DNA of 64,000 nt from positions 1 through 64,000 of the forward strand of contig JAVDPD010000021.1 of assembly GCA_031296935.1 (NCBI GenBank), given 5' to 3'. The notes under the pieces are model-generated. The model was given only the letters and a program-made list of their open reading frames with translations. It had not been told where the DNA came from and made no database searches. Position 1 is the first letter of the stretch. The number at the start of each line of letters is the position of its first letter. This DNA comes from Cerasicoccus maritimus (GTDB lineage Bacteria; Verrucomicrobiota; Verrucomicrobiia; Opitutales; Cerasicoccaceae). Below are positions 17,637-25,879 of the stretch, one piece after another. A program made the translations under genes and the position numbers.

Positions 17637-18101
17637 ATGGACATTAAGGAGATCAAACAGATCGTCGAACTGATGAAACGTTCGGACCTGACCGCGTTTG
17701 AAATTGAGGAAAAAGACCTCAAGCTCAAGATTTGCCGCGACTCAGGCAAAGTCGTCGCCGTGCCTACGGCGGCCCCGATTGCAGCAGCGCCCGCTCCCGT
17801 CGCCGCTGCTGCTGCTGAGCCGGCTGCCGCCGCTGCTCCGGCCGCCCCGAAGGACGAACCCGGCGTGACCATCATCAAGTCTCCGATGGTTGGCACGTTC
17901 TACCGCGCGGCCAGCCCGGACAGCAAACCCTTTGCCGACGTCGGCGCCAAGGTGAAGCCGGATTCCGTCGTCTGCATCATCGAAGCGATGAAGGTCATGA
18001 ACGAGATCAACGCGGAAGTCTCCGGCTCGATCACGGAAATCCTCGTCGAAAACGGCCAAGCCGTTGAATACGGTCAGCCCCTGTTTAAGGTAAAGGCCTA
18101 A
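17637..18101 (+). CDS. accB: Biotin carboxyl carrier protein of acetyl-CoA carboxylase
   Basis: BCCP, 154 residues. The N-terminal [18 protein letters not shown] helix and a short beta segment are typical. An alanine/proline-rich flexible linker follows (about residues 45-80), then the biotinyl domain with the EAMKVMNE motif; the biotinylated lysine is Lys 119, 35 residues from the C-terminus as is usual. It carries the carboxyl group for malonyl-CoA synthesis and is the likely substrate of BirA. The ATG at 17637 is preferred over the TTG two codons upstream. It is followed after 63 bases by accC. Confidence 0.95.
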   Translation: MDIKEIKQIVELMKRSDLTAFEIEEKDLKLKICRDSGKVVAVPTAAPIAAAPAPVAAAAAEPAAAAAPAAPKDEPGVTIIKSPMVGTFYRAASPDSKPFADVGAKVKPDSVVCIIEAMKVMNEINAEVSGSITEILVENGQAVEYGQPLFKVKA

Positions 18102-18164
18102 ACGAACCCCTTTTGCAAACGCGTCGGCGGCAGCCCCAGGCTCCGACGACGCGTGCGATTATCC

Positions 18165-19544
18165 ATGATTCAAAAGATACTCATTGCCAATCGGGGCGAA
18201 ATCGCCCTGCGCATCGTGCGCGCCTGCCGCGAACTCAACATTCGCACCCTCGCCGTCTATTCTGAGGCCGACGAGCAGAGCCTGCATGTGCAACTGGCTG
18301 ACGAAGCCATCTGCATCGGGCCGGCCCCCTCCTCCGAGAGCTACCTGAAGGCCGACCGCATCATCAGCGCCGCCGAGATTGCCGACGTGGACGCGATTCA
18401 CCCGGGCTTTGGCTTCCTTTCGGAAAACGCCGAATTCGCCGAACAGTGCGAAAGCTGCAACATTAAGTTCATCGGCCCCAAATCCGAAACCATCCGCCTG
18501 ATGGGGGACAAGGCTATGGCCAAGGAAGTCGCCAAGCGCGCCAAGGCGCCGACGATTCCAGGCAGTGATGGCCCCGTCAGCAGTGAGGTGGAAGCCGTCA
18601 AGATTGCCAAGGAGATCGGCTTCCCGGTCATCATTAAGGCAGTCGCCGGCGGTGGCGGTAAGGGCATGCGCCTGGCGCACAACGCCATGGCCTTCGCCAA
18701 GGAATTTAATACCGCGCGCCAGGAAGCCGAGAAGGCCTTTGGCAATGGCGATGTTTACATCGAAAAATACATCGAAGAGCCGCGCCACATTGAGTTTCAG
18801 ATCCTCGCCGACGAGCACGGCAAGGTGCTTCACCTTGGTGAACGCGACTGCTCCGTGCAGCGCCGCTATCAGAAGCTGATCGAAGAAGCGCCCTCGCCTT
18901 ACCTCGACGACAAGCTCCGCGCCAAGATGGGCGCCGCAGCCGTCCGCATTGCGGAAGAATGTGGCTACCAGAATGCCGGTACCGTCGAGTTCCTAGTCGA
19001 TAAGAACGGCGACTTCTACTTCATCGAAATGAACGCCCGTATCCAGGTGGAGCACGGCGTCACCGAGGAAGTCACCGGCCTCGACCTGGTGAAACGTCAG
19101 ATCCGCATCGCCAGCGGCGAAAAACTCGAACTGGAGCAGAAGGACATCAAAATCCTCCGCCACTGCATCGAGTGCCGCATCAACGCCGAGGACCCGACCC
19201 GCAATTTCGCACCCTGCCCGGGCGAGGTGAAGTTCTACTACACCCCCGGCGGCCACGGCGTCCGCATCGACTCCCATGTTTACCAGGGCTACCACGTGCC
19301 GCCGCACTACGACAGCATGGTGGCCAAGCTCATGGTCTACGGTCGCACCCGCGAAGTCGCAATGGACCGCATGTATCGTGCGCTCAACGAATACATGATC
19401 CGGGGCATCCGCACCACCATCCCGTTCTGCGCCGCCGTCATGAAGGACCCGGTCTTCCGCAGCGGAGATGTGACCACCAAATATATCGAAGAGTTCCTCA
19501 GCCGCACGCCACGGGACGTCTTCACCATCGACGATTCCATGTAA
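18165..19544 (+). CDS. accC: Biotin carboxylase subunit of acetyl-CoA carboxylase
   Basis: AccC, 459 residues. It carboxylates biotin on AccB using ATP and bicarbonate. Clear motifs: N-terminal [29 protein letters not shown], the ATP-grasp glycine loop [62 protein letters not shown] and the C-terminal RINAEDP. I use the ATG that begins [12 protein letters not shown] (18165); a start four codons upstream adds nothing conserved. The pair accB-accC is closed by a strong terminator. accA and accD are not in the window. Confidence 0.97.
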   Translation: MIQKILIANRGEIALRIVRACRELNIRTLAVYSEADEQSLHVQLADEAICIGPAPSSESYLKADRIISAAEIADVDAIHPGFGFLSENAEFAEQCESCNIKFIGPKSETIRLMGDKAMAKEVAKRAKAPTIPGSDGPVSSEVEAVKIAKEIGFPVIIKAVAGGGGKGMRLAHNAMAFAKEFNTARQEAEKAFGNGDVYIEKYIEEPRHIEFQILADEHGKVLHLGERDCSVQRRYQKLIEEAPSPYLDDKLRAKMGAAAVRIAEECGYQNAGTVEFLVDKNGDFYFIEMNARIQVEHGVTEEVTGLDLVKRQIRIASGEKLELEQKDIKILRHCIECRINAEDPTRNFAPCPGEVKFYYTPGGHGVRIDSHVYQGYHVPPHYDSMVAKLMVYGRTREVAMDRMYRALNEYMIRGIRTTIPFCAAVMKDPVFRSGDVTTKYIEEFLSRTPRDVFTIDDSM

Positions 19545-19559
19545 CTCAGTCGCGAAAAT

Positions 19560-19583
19560 GCCGGTTTTTCGACCGGCTTTTTT
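19560..19583 (+). terminator. Rho-independent terminator after accC
   Basis: GCCGGT and ACCGGC pair around TTTTCG, followed by six T. Outer CGCGAAAA and TTTTTTCGCG extend the stem. Confidence 0.9.
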
Positions 19584-19647
19584 CGCGATCAAAGATTGAA
19601 CAAAGGCCGATTTGTCCGTAAACATTTGGCTATAAACCATAAAAAAC

Positions 19648-20106
19648 ATGCCAGCGAATAAGAAAGCCGAAGCTCCGGTTGACGAACCGGATCAACACAC
19701 TATCCCCGTGCCGACCGAAGAGAGCGACGCGGTTGACGAAATTAAAATCACGTTCCAGGTGGTCGCAAACATCGTCAAGATGTCCACGATGGAGGTCGAT
19801 GGCGTTTACTCCGTGAAAGATGGAGCCGATGGTATTTGGGAGACTTTTGGCGGTCGCAAAAGCGAAAAAGGCGTCGAAGTTATCGAAGATGAAGCCGGTG
19901 AATACGCAATTAAGATCCACGTGGAGCTGCTCTTCGGCGTCAAGCTGGCCGACACGGCTAAAATCATCCAGCAGCACGTGCGCCACCAAGTCGAAGAAAT
20001 GACCGGTAAGAACGTCAGCAAGGTTGACGTTTACATCGACGGCGTTCGTGAAGTCGCAGCCAAGGTCGAAGAAAAAGACACCTGGAACCCACCTCACACA
20101 GACTAA
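19648..20106 (+). CDS. Asp23/Gls24 family protein
   Basis: A 152-residue protein. After an acidic, proline-rich N-terminal tail (residues 1-30) comes the Asp23/Gls24 domain: ITFQVVANIVKMSTMEVDGV, a glycine-rich turn, YAIKIHVELLFGVKLADTAKIIQQHVRHQVEEMTGKNVSKVDVYIDGV (in consecutive segments). In Gram-positive bacteria Asp23 forms a membrane-associated layer tethered by AmaP. The next gene, 11 bases downstream, encodes an AmaP-like membrane protein, so the partner pair appears conserved in this Gram-negative cell. Confidence 0.9.
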   Translation: MPANKKAEAPVDEPDQHTIPVPTEESDAVDEIKITFQVVANIVKMSTMEVDGVYSVKDGADGIWETFGGRKSEKGVEVIEDEAGEYAIKIHVELLFGVKLADTAKIIQQHVRHQVEEMTGKNVSKVDVYIDGVREVAAKVEEKDTWNPPHTD

Positions 20107-20117
20107 GCTGAATTTAT

Positions 20118-20882
20118 ATGAATTGGGATAGCATCAAGGAATGGCTCCTCAGCCTCTACAACGCCTCGTTCTCGTTCGAGAACCCGACGTGGTGGCAGTG
20201 GTGGCTTGGCGCCGCAGGCGTCATCCTGGTGCTGATCATCATCTTCCGTCTGCGCACCTCCAGTAAGAACTTCCGCGTCTTTCGTGATGAAAGCGGCGTC
20301 GCGGAAACCACCAACGCCGCCCTGCGCGACTTGGTGCGCATTGCTTGCGACGGCGTCGAAACCGCCAGCAAGCCGAAGATCAGCTTCAAAAAGAAACACG
20401 GCCGTATCAATGTGGACATCCGCGCCAAGCTCTACCAAGGCCAGCGCCTTGGTGAAGTTCGCGACCTGATGCGCCGCCGCGTGACCAAGATCTTCCAGGA
20501 CACCCACGGCATTCTCGTGGGCGATGTCAGCTTCACCGCGACCGGCTTTAAGAAAAGCGGCAGCAGCCCCGACGTTGATTTCGAAGAAGAATTTCAGCCC
20601 ACCCTCAAAGCGGAGCCCAAGCCCGAGCCCAAACAAGAGCCCGAACCGGTGATCGCACCCGCGGTTGATGAGCCTAAGGCTGAAGAACCCAAGCCCGTTG
20701 AAGAAGCACCGGTCGAGGAGCCCAAGAAAAAGGGTGGTCTGTTCGGTGGTTTTGGCGGCAAAAAGAACAAGCCGGTCATCGTCGATGAAGAGCCTAAGAA
20801 GGATGTCGACGAATCTCTGGAAGACGACGAATTTTCTGCCCTTTTGGCTGAAAACGACGACAAACCCGAGAAGAAATCCTAA
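20118..20882 (+). CDS. AmaP-like membrane anchor for the Asp23 protein
   Basis: Protein of 254 residues. A tryptophan-rich start (MNWDSIKEWLLSLYNASF ... PTWWQWWLG) leads into one membrane helix (AAGVILVLIIIF, about residues 34-46). A soluble domain resembling AmaP/Asp23-associated folds follows (VAETTNAALRDLVRIACDGVETASKPKI, IRAKLYQGQRLGEVRDLMRR). The last 90 residues are a charged, repetitive Pro/Glu/Lys tail with a short glycine-rich patch (GGLFGGFGGKK). It is co-directional with the Asp23 gene and probably anchors it at the membrane. Only one membrane helix is seen, against two in many AmaP proteins. Confidence 0.75.
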   Translation: MNWDSIKEWLLSLYNASFSFENPTWWQWWLGAAGVILVLIIIFRLRTSSKNFRVFRDESGVAETTNAALRDLVRIACDGVETASKPKISFKKKHGRINVDIRAKLYQGQRLGEVRDLMRRRVTKIFQDTHGILVGDVSFTATGFKKSGSSPDVDFEEEFQPTLKAEPKPEPKQEPEPVIAPAVDEPKAEEPKPVEEAPVEEPKKKGGLFGGFGGKKNKPVIVDEEPKKDVDESLEDDEFSALLAENDDKPEKKS

Positions 20883-20897
20883 GCGGAACTGCCTCCG

Positions 20898-21536
20898 ATG
20901 AGCACGCTATGGCCGACGCCTCCCCGCGTCTACGGTATCCTCGATACGGGATACGTGGTGCCGGAAAACTGGATTTCCAAATGTCAGGCCCTCCTTGATG
21001 GCGGCGCTGATGTCATTCAACTGCGCGCCAAGGGCAGCACCCGCGATCAACGTCGCCAGCTACTGGAGTCCATTTTGCCGCTGTTTGCGTTGTCCAGCAC
21101 GCCGCTGGTATTGAACGACGACTGGGAGCTCGCCCTTGAATACGAAGGCGTTGGTGTCCATGTCGGGCAGGACGATTCACCCGTGGAGGAAGTCCGCGCA
21201 GCGCTTGGGCCTGACCGCGTCCTAGGCCTCTCGACCCATTCGCCAGCCCAAGCCGACGGTGCCATCGCTCTGGCCAATCAGCTGACTTACTTTGCCGTGG
21301 GCCCAGTGTTCGCCACCCCCACGAAGCCCGACTACACGCCGGTTGGCCTGGAGCTCGTGCGCTACGTCGCAGAGCAACGCCCCCCCCTGCCGTGGTTCTG
21401 TATCGGCGGAGTCAAACGTAGCAACGCCTGCCAAGTCATCGAGGCAGGCGCGCAAGCGTTAGTCGCGGTGTCCGATATCCTGTGCGCCGACAACACCGCC
21501 GCAGCGACTCAGGAATTACGGGCAACTTTCGTCTAG
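20898..21536 (+). CDS. thiE: Thiamine-phosphate synthase
   Basis: ThiE, 212 residues. It joins HMP pyrophosphate with THZ phosphate to form thiamine phosphate. TIM-barrel motifs visible are ADVIQLRAKGSTRDQRR, PLVLNDDWELALEYEGVGVHVGQDD, LGLSTHSPAQADGAI, YFAVGPVFATPTKPDY and FCIGGVKRSNACQVIEAGA. It begins 15 bases after the amaP-like gene, so it may be read through from that operon. No TPP riboswitch-like leader is seen and no other thi gene is nearby. Confidence 0.93.
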   Translation: MSTLWPTPPRVYGILDTGYVVPENWISKCQALLDGGADVIQLRAKGSTRDQRRQLLESILPLFALSSTPLVLNDDWELALEYEGVGVHVGQDDSPVEEVRAALGPDRVLGLSTHSPAQADGAIALANQLTYFAVGPVFATPTKPDYTPVGLELVRYVAEQRPPLPWFCIGGVKRSNACQVIEAGAQALVAVSDILCADNTAAATQELRATFV

Positions 21537-21548
21537 CGGCGTGAAGCA

Positions 21549-22592
21549 CTAAGCTTCGACGCCGAAACGATAAATGGTGGTCGAGCGGAAGGTCTCGTCC
21601 GGATAAAGTACGCCCTTGCCCAGCTCGGGGCAATTGACGGCGTTGGAGTAATCGTGCGCTTCCAGACACAGGCCACTGTGCAGACCGTAGCAACCCGTCT
21701 TGCCGGGTTCGTTTTCTTCCATCTGCGCGCTGGTGTAAAGCTGGAGGTAGGGCTCCGTGGTCAGCGTTTCCAAGGTGCGGCCGGATTGCAACTCACGGAC
21801 ACGGGCCACGAGGCGTGGCGCTTCAGTTTGACCGCCGGGCAGGAAGTAGCCATCGCCGTGATGCTGATGCAGACCTTCCACACGATCCGCGATAATCGCC
21901 GGCTCGCGGAAATCATTGGGCTGACCTTCCACGGAACGTTTCTCGTCCAGCAGCGTCATGTCGTCCGCGCAAACGGCGTATTCGCTGGCGAGCACCTGAA
22001 TCTCGTGATCGAGAATCGTGCCTTCGCCCTGCCCCTTCAAATTGAAGTAGCTGTGGTTGGTGACCACGAGCGGCGTCGCCTTGTCCGTGCGGAAAGTGTA
22101 ATCGATGACCAGCTCATTGGAATCGGTCAGCGAGTAATCGACTTGGCCTTCGAGGTTGCCGGGGTAGCCATTGGAGCCGTCCGGATCAGTGTGCGTGAGG
22201 CGCAGCTTGTCCTGACCATCTTCGGTGACGATTTCCGCATTCCAAAGGAACTTATCGAAGCCCTTGAGGCCGCCATGCAAGTGGTTTGCGCCATTGTTGA
22301 GCGCGAGTTGGTAGTCGACGCCGTCGAGGGTAAACTTGCCAGCAGTTAAGCGCCCGGCTACGCGGCCGGTCATCGCGCCAAAGTGCGGGTGACCCGCGAG
22401 ATAGCCAGCTAGGTCAGCCTTGCCCAGCGCAATATCGGCCATATTGCCTTCGCGGTCGGGCGTCAGGATTGAAACAACGATACCGCCGTAATTGGTGATC
22501 GTCACCGTGAGGCCGTTGGCGTTGGTCAGCGTGAAAAGTTGCACGTCCTCTCCGGTCGGAAGGACGCCGTAAGCGGCGGAGGTAATGGACAT
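21549..22592 (-). CDS. galM: Aldose 1-epimerase (mutarotase)
   Basis: GalM, 347 residues. It interconverts alpha and beta anomers of galactose, glucose and other aldoses. Family signatures are NYGGIVVSILTPDREG, DIALGKADLAGYL, HFGAMTGRVAGRL, the catalytic-histidine region VVTNHSYFNLKGQGEGTILDH, and the catalytic-glutamate region SGLCLEAHDYSNAVNCP. There is no signal peptide, so it acts in the cytoplasm. It follows cstA on the minus strand after nine bases, suggesting one transcript linked to carbon use. Confidence 0.95.
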   Translation of the reverse strand: MSITSAAYGVLPTGEDVQLFTLTNANGLTVTITNYGGIVVSILTPDREGNMADIALGKADLAGYLAGHPHFGAMTGRVAGRLTAGKFTLDGVDYQLALNNGANHLHGGLKGFDKFLWNAEIVTEDGQDKLRLTHTDPDGSNGYPGNLEGQVDYSLTDSNELVIDYTFRTDKATPLVVTNHSYFNLKGQGEGTILDHEIQVLASEYAVCADDMTLLDEKRSVEGQPNDFREPAIIADRVEGLHQHHGDGYFLPGGQTEAPRLVARVRELQSGRTLETLTTEPYLQLYTSAQMEENEPGKTGCYGLHSGLCLEAHDYSNAVNCPELGKGVLYPDETFRSTTIYRFGVEA

Positions 22593-22601
22593 TTTTCGAT
22601 T

Positions 22602-24224
22602 TCAGCTCACAGGGGCGGAGCTGGGTTGCTGTGTTTCGTCAAAGAAAACAAACTTTAGCGACATACCGGCAACAAAAAAGCCCAGAATGAACATTGCGAC
22701 GCTAATAGTAGGAATCAACCAGTTCTCAGTAGAAAAATTCATGGCCATGAATACCAGTGCTGTCAGTGGGCTGATCATCATGAAGATGGCGGGGATCAAC
22801 GCGAAGCGGTAGCCCATGCGGCGGTCTTTCAGGAATACGATGAATGTGATCAACGCCAGGCCCGCCATCATTTGATTGGTCGCACCAAAAAGCGGCCAAA
22901 GCGCCTGCCAGGCGGGCACACCGTTGAAGTCCTGCACTGCAACAAAAGCTGGAACCAGAATCACGCCCAAGGTGCCAAGGTAACGCGCCGTCCCGCCTTC
23001 CCAGCTAAACATCTCCGACAAAATAAAGCGCGCCAGCCTCGTGCAGGTGTCGAGGGTCGTCAGCAAAAAGGTGCTCACCGTCAGCGCGGTAAATTCCCGC
23101 CCCCACTCTTGCGGAATGTGCAACGAGTTCATGAAGACCGCTGCTCCCGTCGCAAATATCTCAACCGGCTTTTTGCCTTCTATATCGCCTTGGCTCAGGA
23201 TCGCAATCGACGCCAACGCAAACACTGCGAGCAAGCCCTCCACCAGCATGCCGCCGTAGGCGACAGGTTTCACGTCACTCTCGCGCTCCACCTGCTTGGA
23301 GGTCGTCCCGCTGGCCACCAAGCTGTGAAAGCCACTGCACGCGCCACAAGCCACGGTGATGAACAGCACGGGGAACAGGTATAGCGGGCTAGCGCCATCT
23401 CCACTCAATCCGATGAAGACCGGTGCTTGCAGGGTACGCCCCGAAAATAATAGGCCCACAATCCCGAGCAGCATCATCGCATAGAGGAAGATCGAGCTCA
23501 GGAAATCTCGCGGCTGCAGCAACACGTTAACCGGCAACACTGCGGCCACGAAACAGTAGATAACTATCAGCGTCAGCCAGGAGCTTTTCGAAATGCCCTC
23601 AGCTGGCAAGTAGTGCCCGGCGAGCAATCCGACGAATGTCAGCGGAATGAAAATCATCAACGTGACGCTCCACGGCAGCCCCTTCCAGCGTAACACTTGC
23701 CCAAAGGCAACCGCGCACATGATGAACCACCCTGACGCAGTTGCGACCGACGGCGCTGAGGCGAATGTACCCGCAGTCAGATCCAAGAAAACAATGATCA
23801 CATAGATTAAAGCCAACAGCAGGAAAACGCGAAAGAACACCCCGGTCTGCGGGCCAACCAGCGACTTAGTGATCTCTGTGATCGTGCGCCCACGGTAGCG
23901 AAGCGACATCAGCAAGCTGCCGAAGTCATGCACGCCCCCAAAGAAGAGCGCGCCCACCAGGATCCATAGCCAAGTCGGCCCCCAGCCAAAATACATCGTC
24001 GCCAAGATCGGCCCGACTATAGGGCCGGCACCAGCAATCGAGGAAAAGTGATGCCCAAACACCAGCGACGCCCGAGTCGGCACGTAGTCCACGCCGTCGT
24101 TCTTTTCTACCGCAGGCGTTTCACGCGCATCATCCACCTCACATCGACGGCACAGAAAACGTCCATACAGGCAATAACCAAGAGCAAAAACAATCAGCGA
24201 GATTAATAGAATCGTTACTAGCAT
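22602..24224 (-). CDS. cstA: Carbon starvation protein CstA family transporter
   Basis: Integral membrane protein of 540 residues with about 14 hydrophobic segments. CstA family features: an N-terminal membrane helix followed by YGRFLCRRCEVDD, then DYVPTRASLVFGHHFSSIAGAGPIVGPILA (adjacent blocks), GWGPTWLWILVGALFFGGVHDFG and VACGACSGFHSLVASGTTSKQ. CstA/BtsT proteins import pyruvate or peptides. It is shorter than E. coli CstA (about 700 residues) but has the full core. A four-residue RCEVD segment follows the first helix on the cytoplasmic side. It lies upstream of galM in the same direction. Confidence 0.92.
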   Translation of the reverse strand: MLVTILLISLIVFALGYCLYGRFLCRRCEVDDARETPAVEKNDGVDYVPTRASLVFGHHFSSIAGAGPIVGPILATMYFGWGPTWLWILVGALFFGGVHDFGSLLMSLRYRGRTITEITKSLVGPQTGVFFRVFLLLALIYVIIVFLDLTAGTFASAPSVATASGWFIMCAVAFGQVLRWKGLPWSVTLMIFIPLTFVGLLAGHYLPAEGISKSSWLTLIVIYCFVAAVLPVNVLLQPRDFLSSIFLYAMMLLGIVGLLFSGRTLQAPVFIGLSGDGASPLYLFPVLFITVACGACSGFHSLVASGTTSKQVERESDVKPVAYGGMLVEGLLAVFALASIAILSQGDIEGKKPVEIFATGAAVFMNSLHIPQEWGREFTALTVSTFLLTTLDTCTRLARFILSEMFSWEGGTARYLGTLGVILVPAFVAVQDFNGVPAWQALWPLFGATNQMMAGLALITFIVFLKDRRMGYRFALIPAIFMMISPLTALVFMAMNFSTENWLIPTISVAMFILGFFVAGMSLKFVFFDETQQPSSAPVS

Positions 24225-24301
24225 CAGAAAAGGAGCAACAGAGAAACTCAGGAGCTTGAGTCATAAACCCCGCTAATGCCAGCAAATACCCAGGTGCTCT
24301 A

Positions 24302-24464
24302 AGAGGGCGTCTAAAAAGTCTGATCGAGTCGGCGAGATGTATTCGAGAGGCAAAATTCCGGCTTCTGAATCGAGGCGAAACCAGTTTCGTCGAGATGAAG
24401 AAATGATATTTTGACCTCGAAGACGCTCTCCGGCGAAGACCACTTGAGTTTTTAGACGCCCTCT
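24302..24464. mobile_element. 163-base MITE with terminal inverted repeats
   Basis: The ends AGAGGGCGTCTAAAAA (24302-24317) and TTTTTAGACGCCCTCT (24449-24464) are perfect 16-base inverted repeats. If the ends are taken as GAGGGCG, the flanks carry a three-base direct repeat TAA on both sides. Short palindromic inverted repeats with a three-base TNA duplication resemble IS5-type (IS1031 group) elements. No ORF lies inside, so it is non-autonomous. It abuts the 3-prime end of a truncated transporter gene. Confidence 0.75.
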
Positions 24465-24753
24465 AAGATCCGATAGTCATCAAATCCTCGGGATTTGTGC
24501 TTTCTGAAATGCTCTGGTTTTCATTCACATGCCGACGTTCTTCCAATTGTGCCCGGATTTCGTAGGCCTTGGATTCGGTGATCAGGCAAAAGCAGGCTAG
24601 GACAATGGTCATTGCGAGAGCCATTACTGGTATGAAGGTGAAGCAGATACGCACCCCCAATATGATCTGTTCTGACTGTGCGCTACTGATCGTTGCGTCA
24701 AATCCGGTCCCCGATCGCACATTGCCGGACGCCAGAAGCGCAACAGGCCCCCT
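24463..24753 (-). pseudogene. 3-prime remnant of a GPH/MFS sugar:cation symporter gene
   Basis: An open frame of 97 codons with no proper start. From about GTGFDATISSAQSEQ onwards it looks like the last periplasmic loop, final membrane helix and cytoplasmic tail of a GPH-family symporter: ILGVRICFTFIPVMALAMT, LACFCLITESKAYEIRAQLE, then ERR. The other eleven or so helices are missing. The stop codon TAG is formed at the junction with the MITE at 24464. I infer gene decay by deletion upstream and MITE insertion downstream. Confidence 0.7.
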
Positions 24754-24758
24754 CTAAA

Positions 24759-25352
24759 TTATTTATTCGCAGCGGGTTGCTTTTCGAAGAGCTTGGCGTA
24801 TTCACCGTAGCCTTCCTTTTCGAGGTCGGCCACGGGGATGAATTTCAGCGAGGCCGAGTTAATGCAGTAACGCAGGCCGCCGGGCCCAGGACCATCCGGG
24901 AACACGTGGCCCAAGTGCGCATCCCCCGTCTTGGAACGAACTTCGACGCGGGTCATGAAATGCGAATTGTCCTCCACTTCGACAATCTCTTCCTGCTCGA
25001 TGGGCTTCGTGAAACTGGGCCAACCGGTGCCGGAGTCAAACTTGTCAGTCGAGGCAAAGAGCGGCTTGCCGGAAATCACGTCCACGTAAATACCCGGTTC
25101 CTTGTTGTTCCAATACGCATTGCGGAAGGCGGGCTCAGTTCCCTCGTTGCACGCCACCTGATACTGCATCGGGGTGAGGCGTGCACGCAACTCTTCGTCG
25201 CTCGGGCGCTGGTAATCGGAGTTACTCTCGGTCATGGCTGGTGTATCGGTCTTGGCAGGTTTGCGGGTTTCGGACTCGGCGTTGGAGATGCTCCATATGA
25301 TCAAGCCACCGACAATGGCGACAGGCGCGAGGTATTTAACAAGATGTTTCAT
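24759..25352 (-). CDS. msrB: Exported peptide-methionine (R)-S-oxide reductase
   Basis: MsrB with an N-terminal membrane/signal segment ([19 protein letters not shown]), 197 residues. It repairs oxidised methionine in exported proteins. Conserved blocks are [47 protein letters not shown] and the catalytic [11 protein letters not shown] (Cys 163). The usual recycling cysteine of DSGCGWPSF is threonine here; Cys 68, in VACNEGTE, may serve instead. The zinc-binding CxxC pairs of many MsrB proteins are absent. No msrA is adjacent. Confidence 0.93.
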   Translation of the reverse strand: MKHLVKYLAPVAIVGGLIIWSISNAESETRKPAKTDTPAMTESNSDYQRPSDEELRARLTPMQYQVACNEGTEPAFRNAYWNNKEPGIYVDVISGKPLFASTDKFDSGTGWPSFTKPIEQEEIVEVEDNSHFMTRVEVRSKTGDAHLGHVFPDGPGPGGLRYCINSASLKFIPVADLEKEGYGEYAKLFEKQPAANK

Positions 25353-25393
25353 GCTTCATTCGTCTGGCTAGTGCACAATACCTTACACAGAAA

Positions 25394-25421
25394 AGGGACC
25401 CAACGCAACCGCTGGGCCCCT
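25394..25421 (-). terminator. Terminator after the 68-residue ORF
   Basis: Read on the minus strand, AGGGGCCCA pairs with TGGGTCCCT (one G-U) around a ten-base loop and is followed by TTTTCTG. It separates the small gene at 25441-25647 from msrB and supports that gene being transcribed. Confidence 0.65.
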
Positions 25422-25440
25422 GTCTTTTATAATAAACGTG

Positions 25441-25647
25441 TCATTCGCCGTGGTGGACAATGCGAGAAGCTTGCTCGTAGATATCAACAAAACGTCGACG
25501 GACCTCCGATTGCTCCAGAGGTGCTCCAAACGAATTACAAACCGGCTTCTCCAACACCGCAAACGGAATAGAAGTCGTCATCAAACGCTTCCTCCGAGGG
25601 TGAACCCGTGCTTGAGCCACGACGGGTTGTATGGAAGTAGTAGTCAT
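25441..25647 (-). CDS. Small uncharacterised protein, 68 residues
   Basis: Begins MTTTSIQPVVAQARVHPRRK and contains a charged C-terminal helix (LEQSEVRRRFVDIYEQASRI). No family is recognised; there is no signal peptide or membrane segment. It is followed by its own terminator at 25394-25421 and preceded by an A/T-rich region (25650-25740) suited to a promoter. A 73-codon frame on the other strand overlaps it and lacks such support. A role in regulation or as a small adaptor cannot be told from sequence. Confidence 0.5.
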   Translation of the reverse strand: MTTTSIQPVVAQARVHPRRKRLMTTSIPFAVLEKPVCNSFGAPLEQSEVRRRFVDIYEQASRIVHHGE

Positions 25648-25879
25648 CTTAGTGAATGATATTCAGTACGTTATAAAATAGTTAATTGAACACGCCAAAC
25701 ACAGGTGGTTTGCCTGCGATCAATTAACTTATTTAAACTAGCCCAATTGGGGCCATTCGGCAAACCCCTTTAGCGTCAAAAGAATGTAAATACGGGTAAG
25801 TTCCCGCCACGAAGTGCGGAATTACGATGATTTAGCATTAGAGCCTACTTGCCCTACTTGCTACGGCGATGAATAACAA

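Noticed and set aside
20118..21536. TPP riboswitch for thiE
   Set aside because: Only 15 bases separate the amaP-like gene and thiE, and no THI-box-like sequence was found upstream.
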